Assembly (NCBI GenBank): GCA_020746835.1
Contig: JAGPNK010000005.1
Location: 1,984,001 to 2,048,000 of the forward strand
DNA length: 64,000 bases
Direction of reading: 5' to 3'
DNA from: Stachybotrys elegans
Taxonomy: Eukaryota > Ascomycota > Sordariomycetes > Hypocreales > Stachybotryaceae
The position numbers and the translations under genes are program-made. Below are positions 19,909 through 32,480 of this stretch, piece after piece. Below the pieces are notes generated by a model, which was not told the origin of the DNA, did no database searches, and saw only the letters and a program-made list of their open reading frames with translations. Position 1 is the stretch's first letter. Each line of letters opens with the position of its first letter.

Positions 19909-21226
19909 CTGGACCTTTCTTTTTCTTCTTCTTCTTCCTGTTCCCTTGTTGTCTTGTCGGTAAATGCTGTATTCCTCGACTACAAGCCCTCTATCAGCCT
20001 CGGTTGAAGGAGAGTAGGAAGCTGTTGGGGGTGGAAAGCAAAGGATCTGCGCCAGCCAGTGGACCTTCAATAGAATAGAAGAAACCCAGAAGGAAGCTCA
20101 AGACCAAACGCGACGAGGCAGCCGCCAGAGGTATATTGCCCATAACGGCCGCCGGAACAGCCGTCTCATGGAGCCAGTGACCCGCGCAAGGGGTGGGTTG
20201 GGATGGCGTTGCATGTTAGAGTCGTGTTTCACCTTTTCATTCGGACCGGGGCATCTGGCGCCGGAATGCGCAATCCCCCCATTGAGAGTCACTCGCATGC
20301 GTTGCCGTTCTGGACGTCTTCCGCTAGAATCCCTGAAGATGCGTCTGGAAGCCAGGCCGGACCAGGTTTCACGTTTTGCGGGAAACATTCAAGCCTTCCA
20401 TGACGCGGTGCCGTTGTGGCTTGGACAATGACCCTCTCATGTCCCGTCACAGCATGATCAAGACCTGCATCTCGAACTCACATCCCGAATTCAGGCTGCC
20501 GATGACCCGTGTGTCCCGATTGATACCCTCATGTAACAAAAAAGCCCGGAAATCTCCAAATATGCGCGTGCACGCGCTGTCGGTCATAGCTATCTCCGAT
20601 ATCTACTACAGCATAGACATGGAGAGACGATGGATGGAATGGATGCGAACTCCGAGCACCCTCTAGAGAAAAATGTCTCGGCCCTTCCAGCGCTATCAAT
20701 ACCAGGCCGCGTGCTTCCCTTCCTTGATTGGCATTGCGTCGAGCAAAACTCTCCTTATTGGATGTGTCATCTGCCCATGGCATGGAGAGCTCGGCCTTTC
20801 TCTCACACAATCATCACCTTGTGAGCCAAGGCTAGGAACGATGGGCAGACAAACACTGCTACCGATAAAGCCATGTTTTTTAATCATATCGGGCGTCCCT
20901 CAATTGCCGATATGAGCTATCCATGTTGATACATGGGCGCCACCACCGTCCTGCTTAGCATTGCTCATCTCCTGTGTGCATTCAATACGTGGCCATGTCC
21001 TCATAAAATAGCATTGCCGAGAACTACGGCTCAATGATGTGATCCCCGTGTTTCCTTTTAATCCTGGCTGCACGCGCGCGTGGTATTCCGTACCTATGCT
21101 GCCGTCCCAATATGCCGCTGAGCGAGGAGAGCGCTGGTGGAATAGAAAATGGAGGCGAAATAGAGTAAAGGAGAACAAAGAACGCCCGCTCGACCCATAA
21201 GCCGTGTAATCTACATGTTGCATTCA
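19909..21226. other. 1.3-kb intergenic region upstream of the PPxY protein gene
   Basis: Between the PPxY gene start and the hrd3 stop, both minus strand. A GAA/AAG-rich purine tract (minus strand) sits directly upstream of the ATG around 19917-19940. Open frames here are short and without recognisable features. No tRNA-like element seen. Confidence 0.45.
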
Positions 21227-23810
21227 TCACAAGCCCACACCCCCGGCCGCCCAGCCCGCAAATCTTTCATTGCCATTGAGCCGATTCTCCTGTCCTGGGC
21301 GCAGCGGTAGTCCTTGCTCCCGTCTCCTAGCATTTTCGGCGTCTGCATGGGCTTGCTGCATCCTTTGCCGCCACCAGAGCAGGAAGACCAGCGACATGGC
21401 TATGCCAACAATGAGTATGCTCTCAACCACGCCAGAGTCATCGAAATCATCGTCGTCACCGACGCCATCGCTATATTCACCAACCCAGTACTCATCGTCT
21501 GCGTACTCATCGTCTTGGAAGAAATTAGCAATCCAGTCAGATAAAGACCACTGCCTATCCGGTTCTGTGCCATGTTAGCGACTGCTCAGTACGGTGCTGC
21601 GTATGTGACTTACTTGGCTCATCCTGGATCGAATGGATCGGGCCGTGCGTAAAGGTGTTCCATGCGCTGCGGACACGCAGCTTCAGGAGGCTGAGAGTGA
21701 CAGGGAGGTAGGCTTCCTCGTTGACCTGCAGAGCATGATCGTAGTATCGTTTCGCCAGATGGAAGTCTTGCGTCAGCCCAATGCCATTCTCGTGCATCCA
21801 GCCCAGGTTGAAGAGAGCCTGAGCGCTTTGCGCATAGTCGGACGCCCCCGTGTAGCACTGAACAGCCTTGCTGACATCGGGCTCGGTGCCGACGCCATGG
21901 TAGTAGTAATCGCCTACCTTGACCAAGGCGTCGACGTTAGACTGGCGGGAAGAACGCGTCCAGTATATGAGTGCCAGCCCCGGATTGTCTAGGAGACTGC
22001 CGCTTTCTATGCGCCCGCTCAGCAATCCGGCGACGGGGAGCTTGGAGCGCATTGTATCAAGCATGTGCGCCACGTTGGTCTGAGCTCTCTCGAACCCTTG
22101 CTCTGCCGCCATGAGATATTCAAGAAAAGCAAGCTCATAGTCGCCTGATTCGTACGCATCATTCGCATCGGCCCAAGACGAGACAAGCGGCTCAGCCCTT
22201 TCGGCGACATTCTTGTAGTAGTTGAGAGCCGACCCGCAGAGGCGCTCCCTCCCGACGCCGAAGAAGATCATCTCGGCCAGGTAGTAGTAGGCCTCAATGT
22301 TGTTATGGCGGGCAGCAAGCTCAAAGTGGTTGTTGGCGATCCTAACGTCTTCGGCCCCGCCCTGGTCCAAGAAGAGCTGCCCCATCTGGACCTGGGCTGC
22401 ACCATAGTCCTGCTCGGCAGAAGCTTTGAAGAGCTGGGTAGCCTTCTTTACATTCACCTTGCCCCCATAACCGTGGAGATGCATCAGGCCCAGGCCGTAC
22501 TGGGACTGCGCATCACCATTTGCAGCTCCGCGCTCGTACCATATCTTGGCCTTGTCGAAGTTCTGTGCGACACCGTCCCCTCGAAGGTAGATGCGTCCAA
22601 TGAAACCAGCAGCCCTGCTTGCAGTGGTCTCGATGCCCGATTTGTAGTTTTCCACCAGGCGACCATCCCTCTTCCAATACCGGAAAGCGACAAGGAAGAA
22701 GTACTTCTTGGCAAGCTCAAAATTTTGTTCGAGACCTCGCTGACCTTCGTAATAGATTCGCCCCAAGTTGAAGGACGCCTTGGAGTCTCCTTTTTGAGAC
22801 ATCAAGTCCAGATACTCAATGACATCCCCAATGGCTGCATTGGCATCCGAGTTGAGGCTAGGCTTGTATGCGTTCATGCCGGCGCTGGAGGCACTAGCAC
22901 CCTCTCCGTAGATGCCGCCGTCATCATCGGTTATACGCCAAGCTTGGTGCACCCAAGTCCTGCCTCCGGGGGGCCCAGATCGATACCATTGAATGGCCTT
23001 GTCTGCTACCCGCTTGTAGTACCTGACGGATGTCTCGCAATTCTTGGACGTTCCAATACCGGCGTTGTGGCGGAATGCGGTTGCCATCTCGGCCTGCGTA
23101 TGGCCTCTGATAGCGGCAAAGGTATAATATAGGAGAGCCTTGGCTTGGTCGCGCTGGACGACGTCGCCAACCCCCGTCGAGTAGTACAGGCCAAGCATGT
23201 ACTGGGCCGTCGTATTCCCATGTGTCAAGGCCAGCTGCTGGTAGTGGTCGAAGGCGCCATGAAGATCGCGCGGATGGCTATACTGGCCGAAGAACTTGAG
23301 CTCGGCTAGCATGTACATGGCATCGGAATTGTTCTGTTGGGCGGCTTGTTGGAGTAGATGGACGGCGTTGGCAAGAGGTCCGGTCACGGTCGACGTCGAG
23401 CTCTGGGATGGCGCAGTGGTCGGCCCGCTAGGGAGTGCCTGGACGATGTAGTGCAGAAGAGTGCCGAAGATACCGGATGGCCTCTTCTTGCGACGATACG
23501 ACGACGGCGGAATCTTTCCAAGCTCGACATGGGCTGCGTGGACCAGGTCAGCGCCGGGCTGGGGCTCAGAGTGGCCTCGCTGGTCGGGGATGACGTCCGT
23601 CTTGGTGTCGGCTTCATGGTTGCTGTGGTCGGCTTGAGCAGAAGGGTCCTTGTTGTTGTTGTTCAGAGGTTGCTGCGCATCAGCGGTGGCTCCGAGGGTG
23701 GCCTGCAAGAGCACTGGTTCAAGAGCATGTGAGCAACCGAAGCGAGAGCTACCTGTGCGGACATAGACGGGCAGTTACTTACGAAGGAGCCAGACCGTGG
23801 GAACGCGCAT
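21227..23810 (-). CDS. hrd3: ERAD E3 ligase subunit Hrd3/Sel1
   Basis: Three exons on the minus strand: 23810..23783 (28 nt), 23713..21614 and 21564..21227; 821 aa. Hrd3 is the ER-lumenal partner of the Hrd1 ubiquitin ligase and receives misfolded glycoproteins. The tiny first exon codes MRVPTVWLL and joins to LLQATLGATADAQ, making a clean signal peptide, which fixes the start. Many Sel1-like repeats follow from about residue 110 (for example AMYMLAELKFFGQY, AQYMLGLYYSTGVGD, AQSQYGLGLMHLHGYGG, ALFNLGWMHENGIGL). After the last intron an acidic segment (FFQDDEYADDEYWVGEYSD) leads to a transmembrane helix at about 757-773 (SILIVGIAMSLVFLLWW) and a short basic cytosolic tail. Architecture and length match the family. 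Confidence 0.94.
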
Positions 23811-25122
23811 TGTGAGGCGACGCTATGTGTGAACTGACAGCGAAGCAGTCCTGAGCATAGTCACCTGGCCGGCAGTGTTGGCGCTGGTGTTGATTCGAGG
23901 TTGGTTGAGAGGAATGCGGGAGCTCTCATTTGTCATTGAGCCCAAGGTCCCGCGTCACGAAATCGCAAGGTGTTAACAGCCATTTTGGGACTGCGTACCA
24001 CCTTCCAGGCTCCATACACCCCTGCAGCGGCCCCTCCACCACAAGCAGCATCAACCACAGAGCCGAGGATCGCCCGACAGACCAGGTCAGAGCCTCATGA
24101 CGAAAAATGACAAGAAAACATACGAAATGATGAAAATAAAAGCCATGTTCCAGGAAGAGTATCTTTATGGGAGTTGTGCAACGTCGGAGCAACCATCCTC
24201 CATGCTGCTCTGATTATACGCATGTAAGCGCCTAGACAGTAATATCCATTGTCACACAATGCAACCAGCAAGATACAAGCATTCTGTCATATCTCAAACA
24301 GTACGAGACTTCCTGGTCCTCACAGGTCCTCACAGGTCCTCACACAATTTCTTCTTCTTCTTCTGCTCTTCTTCACGCTCCCATCGTGACCAAGACTTTA
24401 CGTGTCATTCTCTTTAACCGGAATATCTCCACCTTGTTAACGGGGCTGCCGGGTCCGGATTCCGTCTCCTTGACGCCCGAGTCCTACCCTTCCATACCGG
24501 CTCCCAACATGGCACGCAGTCATAGTGTCGACTTGTCTGAAACAAAATCCACTCCACGTGTTTCCGGAGCTTCACATAGCCTTCAATGCCGTCTGGGAAA
24601 GTTGATGGCTCCGCATCAAGCAGCCAAAAGAAAACAGTGAGCCAGCTTGACGGGTTGACAGATTGGCTCTGGGTTGCAAGATAGTCAGGCATTCACAGGC
24701 GATTCGTTGAATGCCTTCCATAATCTTCTTCATATTAAGTAACGAGAACCAAAAAGTCAAATAGCCCAGGTGCCTCAAAGCTCGCAAGACAACATCCTAA
24801 TAGATCGATGCCTCGTAATATAAAGGCCATCCCGAGTGGATGAATTATCTACTCCCTTTCTCCTTATTCTTGTGGTATCATATGTCTGGAGAGCAGAAGC
24901 GAAACGACAAACAAACAAATAAAGTAGAACAGAGGAAAGATCAGAGAGGGTAGCCGGGATTAGGTTTGAGAAGGTGCTAAGAATGCCATCAACCTTGACC
25001 AAAGGAGCGCAGGCACTAAATGGTTTGGGAAATGAATGTCATGTAAATGACGGGGCCTTAATGGTGTTCGTCATAATATTGAACGTTTTAGTCATGATCT
25101 CAGCCATATGGCTTCTCATGAA
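23811..25122. other. 1.3-kb intergenic region upstream of hrd3
   Basis: Contains the hrd3 promoter and the 3' UTR of the Msb1-family gene. Three exact copies of a 10-bp unit lie at 24315-24344. A TATA-like TAATATAAAG near 24814-24823 is followed by a 38-codon frame that begins with a hydrophobic stretch, too weak to call a gene. Confidence 0.4.
24315..24344 (+). repeat. Tandem 10-bp repeat (GGTCCTCACA)x3
   Basis: Three exact head-to-tail copies followed by a TTC-rich tract; intergenic. Confidence 0.85.
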
Positions 25123-28100
25123 TTAGGCAGTGGGCTTCGTCGGTGTCTGGGGAACGCTGGTGCCCTCCATGTTGCCAGTAAGCTCGGCAACGCGAGCCTT
25201 GATACGTGCGACGCGCGACTCGATGGCTACAGATTTGGTTAGCAACTTCGTCTAGTCGCAACGGCAGCGGTTTCACTCACTCTCTTCGCCGCTTGTGTCA
25301 TCGTCGCCATCAGCAGGCTTGGGGCTGTAAGGACCTCCAGCATCCTGGTTCTGGCGACTTGCAGCTCGCTCCGCAGCGTTCTTGCGGATCTGTGCCCATC
25401 GATCTTGTACACCAGGGCCAGCGCTGTGGCTCAGCTTCTCCTCGGGCTTGGGCGAGGATTTTGACGTGCGGTATGATGGTCTGCGGGCGATTGGTGGGGG
25501 CACGGCATCATCCGAGTCCGAGTCATCGTTGGGCACAAAGGCAGGCTGGTCTGCAAGGGGTCCTTGGTCGAAACGAGAGAATTCTTGAGCCGCCTCTGCA
25601 GTATCCCCGTTACTGACGCGCGAGGCGTCGTCGCCGGACGAAGGTCCCTGGTTGGAGTCGGGTTCCTCAGCAGGTGTTACAGCAACAGTGGGGGTTGCGA
25701 CCGTAGGCGTCGGAGGAGCCGCTGCGGCCACAGGAGCAGGTTGGACTGGCTCAGGAGTATCTTTCCTTGGAGTCACGGGGGTAGCCGGCTCTTGGGGCAC
25801 AGCAGCGGGAGTCTCCGGTTCAGGCTGGGCGGGAGTTGAGGGAACATCGTTTGAGGGTCGAGTCTCTGCTGACTGCAGCATATCATTCAGATTCGCGGCA
25901 GCACCCTCGGGAAGCTTGGAGCCCCTGTTCTTGCGACCAAAGAGCTTCCTGAAGCCACGGTTCTCTTTCTGCTCCTTGTGCAACTTCTTGGCTTGCTTCC
26001 TGCTTTCAGAGTTCAGGTCGCCTGGCTCCGGCGTTGCTGCGTCCTCGCGGTTCACTTCGACTGCATCATCGTCCTTGGGAAGTGGTGGTGGCGCATCCTG
26101 TGTTGCCACAGGTGCTACAGGCTCCTGCTGAGGAGCTAGCGGAGGAGGAGGGAACGAAGTTCGTTCCGAGACAGGGGAAACAGGCAAAGGATGCGACATG
26201 GCCGAAACAGGTGAGACGGAGCGTGCGATGGCCTGTGAAGGGATGGGCTTCCTGGACACCGACTGCTGTGGCTCAGGAGACGCACTCTGGGTGTATTGGT
26301 CATGACCATTGGCCTCTGTTCGCACAGAAGGAACGGGAGACATGGGCACTCCACGACCGGCGCCCGAGTTGGCCATGTAAGCTTCCTTGATAGTTGCCTT
26401 GTCGTACTTCTTAACCCAGCTCAGGGCAGACGAGGCCTCTCCCATGATGGAGGGTTGGAGTGTGAAGACACTGTTAGTCTTTTCAGCCATCAACTCGGCA
26501 TCGGTGCGGCCCCGCCTCTGTACTCCTTGCACTGCCATTTGCTTGTCTTGGAAATCTTTGGCACGCAGCTGTGCAGCCTTGGCCTGGACTCGGGCGTGGG
26601 TATCAGGCCCAATGCTCGTCTTGCTGAGATTAATATCTTTGCCGGCCTTGTCCTTCTGTCCTGTATTGCGCTTTCCGGTAGATCGCCGTCTCCCCAGCGT
26701 CTTGGTCCAGCTGAAGAAGCCCTTCTTCTCAGCCAAGTAAGCACCATCCTGAAGGTCGGGGGCAGCACCTGCAACCATCTCCTCCATCACAAGCCAGCGG
26801 CCACTGGGAATGCTGGTCTCAATGACCGCGCAGCGTCCAAAGGCTGACTTTCTCTCCAGTGTTTCTTCGGGAGCAAGACTGCTCATCCAAACCCACCAGA
26901 AGGCGTCATCCAGGTTAATCACGGCAATGCTCGCAAGTTCGCCAGGCTCGAGATTCTTGTCGGACTCCAGTCGGGGTCTATGAGACTGAGAGCTGAGCTG
27001 CCGTGGCTGTGTATCAATAGGAGGAAGAACCTTGTCGGGAGGCAAAAGCATGCTCGGCGACGTGGGGCCCTCGTTCACGAAACCGCTAGAGAGGAAGTCG
27101 GCCCACGAGGGTGTGGTTGGTCGCGCGAGACCAACCCCAGAGGCAGGAGTCCTCCTCAGGGGTTGAGGCTGGCGCCTGGTGATGAGAATGCTGTCATCCT
27201 CGTCCTCGTCCTCGTCCAGAGAGCTGGCAAAACCAATATCTTCAAATCGAGACCACGAGGCATCCGGCAAGCTCGTGGAATGCTTTGAACTCGATACCTG
27301 CGATTGGTTGGCAGCCGAAATGGCCTTCAAGACGCGGCGGCACTCCTCGGTGAGAGCCTGGATGGGATCTTCGAATTCAGAATATTCTTGGAGGGCCCTG
27401 TCAGAATCGCGGTACTGAAAGTGCTTTGCACGCCGCAGCAAGGCAAATGGCGTAGGAGAGACATTGTCGACGATCATGACGACCTTGTTTGTTCTCGACA
27501 TGAGCTCATGGCGGCTGGGGGGTGGGTATGGCGTTTCTCGTAGCAGGGTGTCGAGCGACTTGGGAAGCATCTGGATGCCGGTAACGGGCTGTTCAGGGGC
27601 GGTGGATCTGAGGTACGCAAAGAATAGATGAGTCGTAGCATCCGCGGCACTGAGCCAGGCTTTGTAGCCACCTTCAAAGCCATCCAAGGTGTCCTTTTGT
27701 TCAAAGGCCCACCAAGCAGCTAGCCGGGAGAGCTTAAAGCCTCCAAAGCCATTCAACTTCCCGTGAGCGGCAATTGAGGCTAGGAGGTCGAAGAAGTCGA
27801 AAATGATTCTTTGCTTGGCACCATTCTCCACACTGATTGGGATAAAGGTTCTGAATGAGTCGCGCGCCATGTTAGAGTCTGTGCCATGTCAGCCCAACAC
27901 TGTCCATGCTCAATCCCGAATCGCGAGGCATTGGAGGGGCACAAACCGTATTCTCCCACCTTGAAAAGATCATAGGCATCCCAGCCGACAACACCTCCGG
28001 CCAATCGGCTCCAGCACCACTTTATCACGCCGGCAATCACCTGTAACGGAATCAGTTCACATCCACAGGCCAGTTGATCAGGGGTCGTACCATGGGTTCT

Positions 28101-28506
28101 GCCATGCGTAGCTCCTGGGCGATCACATCACCCCGCATTGCCTGCCCATCACGAAAGAAATGTCGGACAAAGGTGCGCACAGCACTGGGATCGGAGGTCG
28201 GCCGAAAGGGTAATAGGAAGAAAGGGTGGCTCAGAGCTACACAAAAGAGGTCAGTAAGATTCGGGTTACAGCGCGTGCAGGTAGAGATAAGTCATCGTGT
28301 GAACCGGAATGTATCGTCATACCTCGGGCCTTGAGCTCATCTGTACAATAATGCACAAGCTCGTGGATCTCTTCGGGCTGGACATCGGTTCGAGTGTAGG
28401 CATCGTCCCACTTTGGCTTCAGGTCCAGGGCGCCTGCCTGAGCAAGAGCAGCATCCTTCTTAGATTTGCCATCCTTGGCCCGGAGGCGAGAAAAGAGGCC
28501 CGGCAT
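25123..28506 (-). CDS. msb1: Msb1-family morphogenesis protein
   Basis: Five exons on the minus strand: 28506..28323, 28236..28091, 28040..27947, 27878..25281 and 25226..25123; 1041 aa. Msb1/Mug8-domain proteins act at sites of polarised growth with Rho-type GTPase signalling in yeasts; in filamentous fungi they link to Cdc42 and cell-wall integrity signalling. The N-terminal 400 residues carry the domain: KPKWDDAYTRTDVQPEEIHE, FFLLPFRPTSDPSAVRTFV, MVIAGVIKWCWSRLAGGVV, WDAYDLFKVGEYDSNMARDS and FDFFDLLASIAAHGK. The remainder is low-complexity, rich in Pro, Ser, Ala and Glu, with a short basic-helical last exon (IESRVARIKARVAELTG). All splice joins restore conserved-looking text and whole codons. 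The order of domains and the length fit fungal Msb1 homologues. Confidence 0.88.
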
Positions 28507-31302
28507 CGTCGCTCGTGAAAATCAGACTTGGTGGGCTCAATTGTGGGCAGGACGAGACGGATGCTCTACGCAAGAAGAAACGAGGAATCGAAACGAATGG
28601 TTGTTGCAAACAAGCGGGCAAGCGGTGAGCGAATGTTGGCGCAGTTCACACGAGACGGCGGAGTGGCAGCTTTATCAGATTATCTTCGGGCGGGTGATAG
28701 GCTTAAGGGGTTCGCAAAGCCGTCGGAAATTCGTAGAATCGGCGTGTGTCGGTGAGGTCGTGAAGCGTCAGGTGGTGTAAGTCAAAGACCGACACGGGTG
28801 CACCAATAACGAGAGCACCGGTCGGTGCGGAGTACGATGACCTCGAACCAGAAGAGAAGAGAGAAAAGAAAGGGACCGCTGCAACGAGAAAAGCTAAATC
28901 GAGACGTGAAGCAGGAAAGAGGGCAAACCAAAAGGACGAGGGTTTGGTCGCGGGCCGTAGAAGACTGGAGTTCAGGGGGGGCCTCTTTGGTGACAAGCTA
29001 AAAGGTACCCGGCCAGCCTGCAAAAGATTGTTACATGGATGATAGGATGGCATGGGATAGGGATTGTCGCTCGAAGCAGGGGTTGTGTCCCATCTCGCAG
29101 TGGGCAAGTGTGGGTGGCGATGGCTATGGCCGCATTTCGCACCCTACCACCAATCGCTACCATGTACCGTCTAGTGAGGTACCGCCAGAGCCTTAAGGTA
29201 GCAGTAACGTTCCGACCCGGCCTGACCTTGACAATTCGGGCCTTGCGAGGTTTGACGGCTGTGAGGAAGGACCGACACAGTTTGTCACGCGCAGGTGATT
29301 GGGCATCGAGGCTTCACAGAGTCGGAAAAAACTGGGCACCTCATAGAGACAACTGGCAACGACGGGATTTATGCGACGCAGGAAAGAAGCAAAACACCTG
29401 CAGGCAAGAGAAAGGTGGGAGGACCTGCTGAGGCAGCCCGTCACATTACTCCATAGCCTTCAGAGCCTCCATAGGTAGCCCTTAGTAGTAGTTTTGCCTC
29501 AACTTCTTCACATTCCATCAAATCTTTATCCTCCGTCATGCCGACATTTAAGTTTCGACAAAAACTCCAGCTAATATGTACTCATCCCGCAAAGTTTGGT
29601 CTAAGTTCTCTGCCGATATGAACACCAAGTGATGACCTGGGAGTCTTTGACAGGCCAGACAAGGTCCAGCCATGCTTGTTAGCGGGCAAACAGGGGGCAT
29701 ACCTCTCGGTTTTGGCTACGTCCGTGCTTGACTTGGTTCTCTCTCAGCCTGCCGTTGGTACTAAAGCACCAGAGAGAGTGCCAGTGGCTGCTGTTAGATT
29801 TGAGGGTGCCCTTGCCCCGCCACCAGATATTGGCCCGCACTTCATCTGCGACTTCATCCATTTACGTGTGGACTCGCGTTCTGGGAGTTGGGTGCGCTGT
29901 AGTGAAGCCCGATGCGCTCAAAGCCTCAGGCGGTACGTGTGGTCTGGCAAGGCTGCTTATGCCATCGCACCATGGTGTGATGGTCCGGGTGCTTGAGAGC
30001 GTTTCACCCGGCATTATGGTGATCAGGCACAAAGACCATGGCAACCCCTGTCGGCGCAGAGCGATGATGGATGGGTCCCTGAAATGATGGACGTTGGACT
30101 GGAGCGGGAGGGCGTGGCTCGTTTGAGTGGGTCCGTCTCGGTTTGGCCAGGCTTGCTTCCAACCAGGGGCAATCATTCATTGTCCGTTACATGGAAGCGC
30201 CAGCTTGATACCCCATGTCCACGCGATGTCGGGCGTCTTATCAACTGCACCTGCTTCTCGCGACATGTGACTTGCATTCATAATTGCATCCCAGGTCCTG
30301 GAAGCTCGAAAATTCCACCTCCAATCACCAATTGGCTGGCAATGGATCCATTGTCCGAAGACTCCAGTTTTCTGCTCAGTCAGGATGACCAGGCATATTA
30401 CGATTGATTGGTGCGACGCGTCTTCCGAAAAAGCAAAGAGGGGATCTCCAATACACAGAAGACGCGTCTAGCTGAGAAAAGGGGTTTGCTGTCCAACCTG
30501 GCCATCCGTGCTGTTTCTTGTGCCTACCTAGTCGGGGGTTGCACAGCTAATTAGTCCCTGGCTACGTACCTCAGACATGCTTTCGGTCGACGGCGAGTCA
30601 AGACGCAGGTGTGTGACGCCCAATAAGTACAACGGCACCAGAGCGACCAGAAACTAGACAAGATGCGCTCAAGCCTCTGGTTGACCACTAATTGCCGGTT
30701 TGGTACACACGACGTCCACCTTGCAGCTGAAGAGAGCCCTGTCACTACTTGCTTCTGTGATTCGTGGGGGCTGTGCTGTAGCGTCGTCGATAGAGCATGG
30801 AGTCTGAGAAATGAGTTGGCAACTGCCAGCTCACCCCATTAACTCACAGCTATTGACCAGCATTCTCTTGCTAATCCCTGACGTCAATGAGGCAGCCCTC
30901 GTGTCGTGTGGCTTCTGTGCACCCCGTTCTGATCCTCCCCCACCATCCGATCCCCCATACCGAAGCACACAGACCGTGTGGCAGAGAACACGTCCGCACG
31001 GAGATATGTTTCCATGAGTCCAGCTTCTTCTACCCAATAGATATGATCCCAGGTGGTATGTTTGGAGGACCCAGCAATCACACGGGCTTCGGGAATATTT
31101 GACAAAGCAATTCCCTTCTGTCATCACGGACATCCTCAGACATGGCTTGTGGCGGCTCCTATTTATTTGATACTGTACAAGAGATGGAATCCCCTTCCGT
31201 CTGGCCATCGATAACTCCTTGCGAACTAGAAAACAACAACTACTACTTGGCAATCCAATTGTGCACTATGCAAATCATGAATCAAAACCTGGGCTTCGCG
31301 AC
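28507..31302. other. 2.8-kb stretch without a recognisable gene
   Basis: Begins with the Msb1 promoter/leader, which is purine-rich on the plus strand around 28850-28900, and ends at the ung1 stop. Open frames are short (longest about 140 codons) and none has a domain, targeting signal or codon preference like the neighbouring genes. A 21-codon acidic ATG frame at 30343-30408 could be chance. GC content looks ordinary, so there is no sign of RIP-type decay or a transposon. Confidence 0.4.
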
Positions 31303-32480
31303 TCATTTGGCCTTGGGTTTTGCCGGTTCTGTCCTGTTCAGAGTTTCCTCCAAGGCTCTCTCATCTTCCGATGTAATATCGGGTTCAAGATCATCTTTCG
31401 CATCCTCCTCCGGCTCCGTATCGGGAGCATCTGCATCGGCGGCCGTTGACTCGGCCTCTTCTTCAGCAGGCTTCTTGGTCTCCTTCGACACCTTGGTGGA
31501 ATGTCCGGGGCAAAGGGCCCAGTCAATCTCTCCCTCGTCGCCGTATCGCTGGACGAGCCATTCGTTGGCCGACTTGAAGTGGCCGCAGTCAAAGAATCCC
31601 CTTGATGCACTGAGTGGGCTGGGGTGCACGCTCTGAAGGACCAGATGTCGCTTCCGGTCAACTTTTTGCACACGCTTGCCCGCCGGTGTTCCCCAGGCCA
31701 TGAAGACGACACCACGGCTGCGCTTCTGTGCAATGAGATCGATGACCTTCTGAGTGAACTTTTCCCAGCCGCGATTGGAGTGGGAGCCCGCCTCGTGTGC
31801 CCGGACAGTGAGGCAGGTGTTCAGCATGAGCACACCTCGGTCAGCCCACGGGGTCAGCAAGCCGCCCCTATTAGGCGGTGGTTCAAAGGTAGGGTAGTCC
31901 TTCTTCAGGGCAATGTACATGTTCTTGAGAGAAGGCGGTGCTGGGGTAGGTGGCCGCACGGAGAAGGCCATACCGTGTGCCTGGTTGACGTTGTGGTAAG
32001 GGTCTTGGCCGATGATGACAACCTTGACATTGTTGAATGGTGTATGGCGAGACCTAGAGCAAGTTAGGCCATGCATAGTACGCAATGGGCTAGGGAGAGA
32101 CCATACCATGAGTAGACATCCTCTGCGGGAGGGAACCATTTCTTGCCCGCCTTGGTCTCTCTGTTGAGGAACCTCTTAAGCTCGAGAAAGTCCTTGCTCG
32201 TGATGTCATCCTTCAGCAGCGATAGCCAGCTCTCGTGGAGGTTCTCAATCTCGAGGGCCAAGAGCTCCTTCTGCTCCGAAGTCAAGCCCTGCACCCATTT
32301 CGCCTTGTCGAACTTGACGGTAGGTGTAGCAGCAGCACTGCTCCCGCTTCCGCTCCCAGCAGCAGCGGATGTGGATTTTGGGATCGTGGTGAAGAAGGAG
32401 GTAAGACTCCCATTCGCCTTGGGCTTCTTCGCGGAAGCATCAGCGGCCCCGGTATCGGCCTTGCGCTTGAGCGACGCCAT
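31303..32480 (-). CDS. ung1: Uracil-DNA glycosylase (family 1, Ung)
   Basis: Two exons on the minus strand, 32480..32107 and 32053..31303, with a 53-nt intron; 374 aa. Removes uracil from DNA to start base-excision repair. The join gives EDVYSW + SRHTPFNNVKVVIIGQDPYH with catalytic D142, and VHPSPLSASRGFF with H268. Leu/Pro-rich substrate-binding segments (GLLTPWADRGVLMLNTCLTV) are intact. The N-terminus has a nuclear-signal-like KRKADTG..AKKPKANG followed by SLTSFFTT, which resembles the PCNA-binding element of nuclear UNG but lacks the leading Gln. Beyond the catalytic fold there is a Lys/Glu/Asp-rich tail of about 75 residues, longer than in bacterial or human enzymes. No separate mitochondrial start was identified. 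Confidence 0.96.

Noticed and set aside
30343..30408. 21-codon acidic ATG frame (MDPLSEDSSFLLSQDDQAYYD)
   Set aside because: Too short to judge, with no promoter or conserved context visible; could equally be chance.
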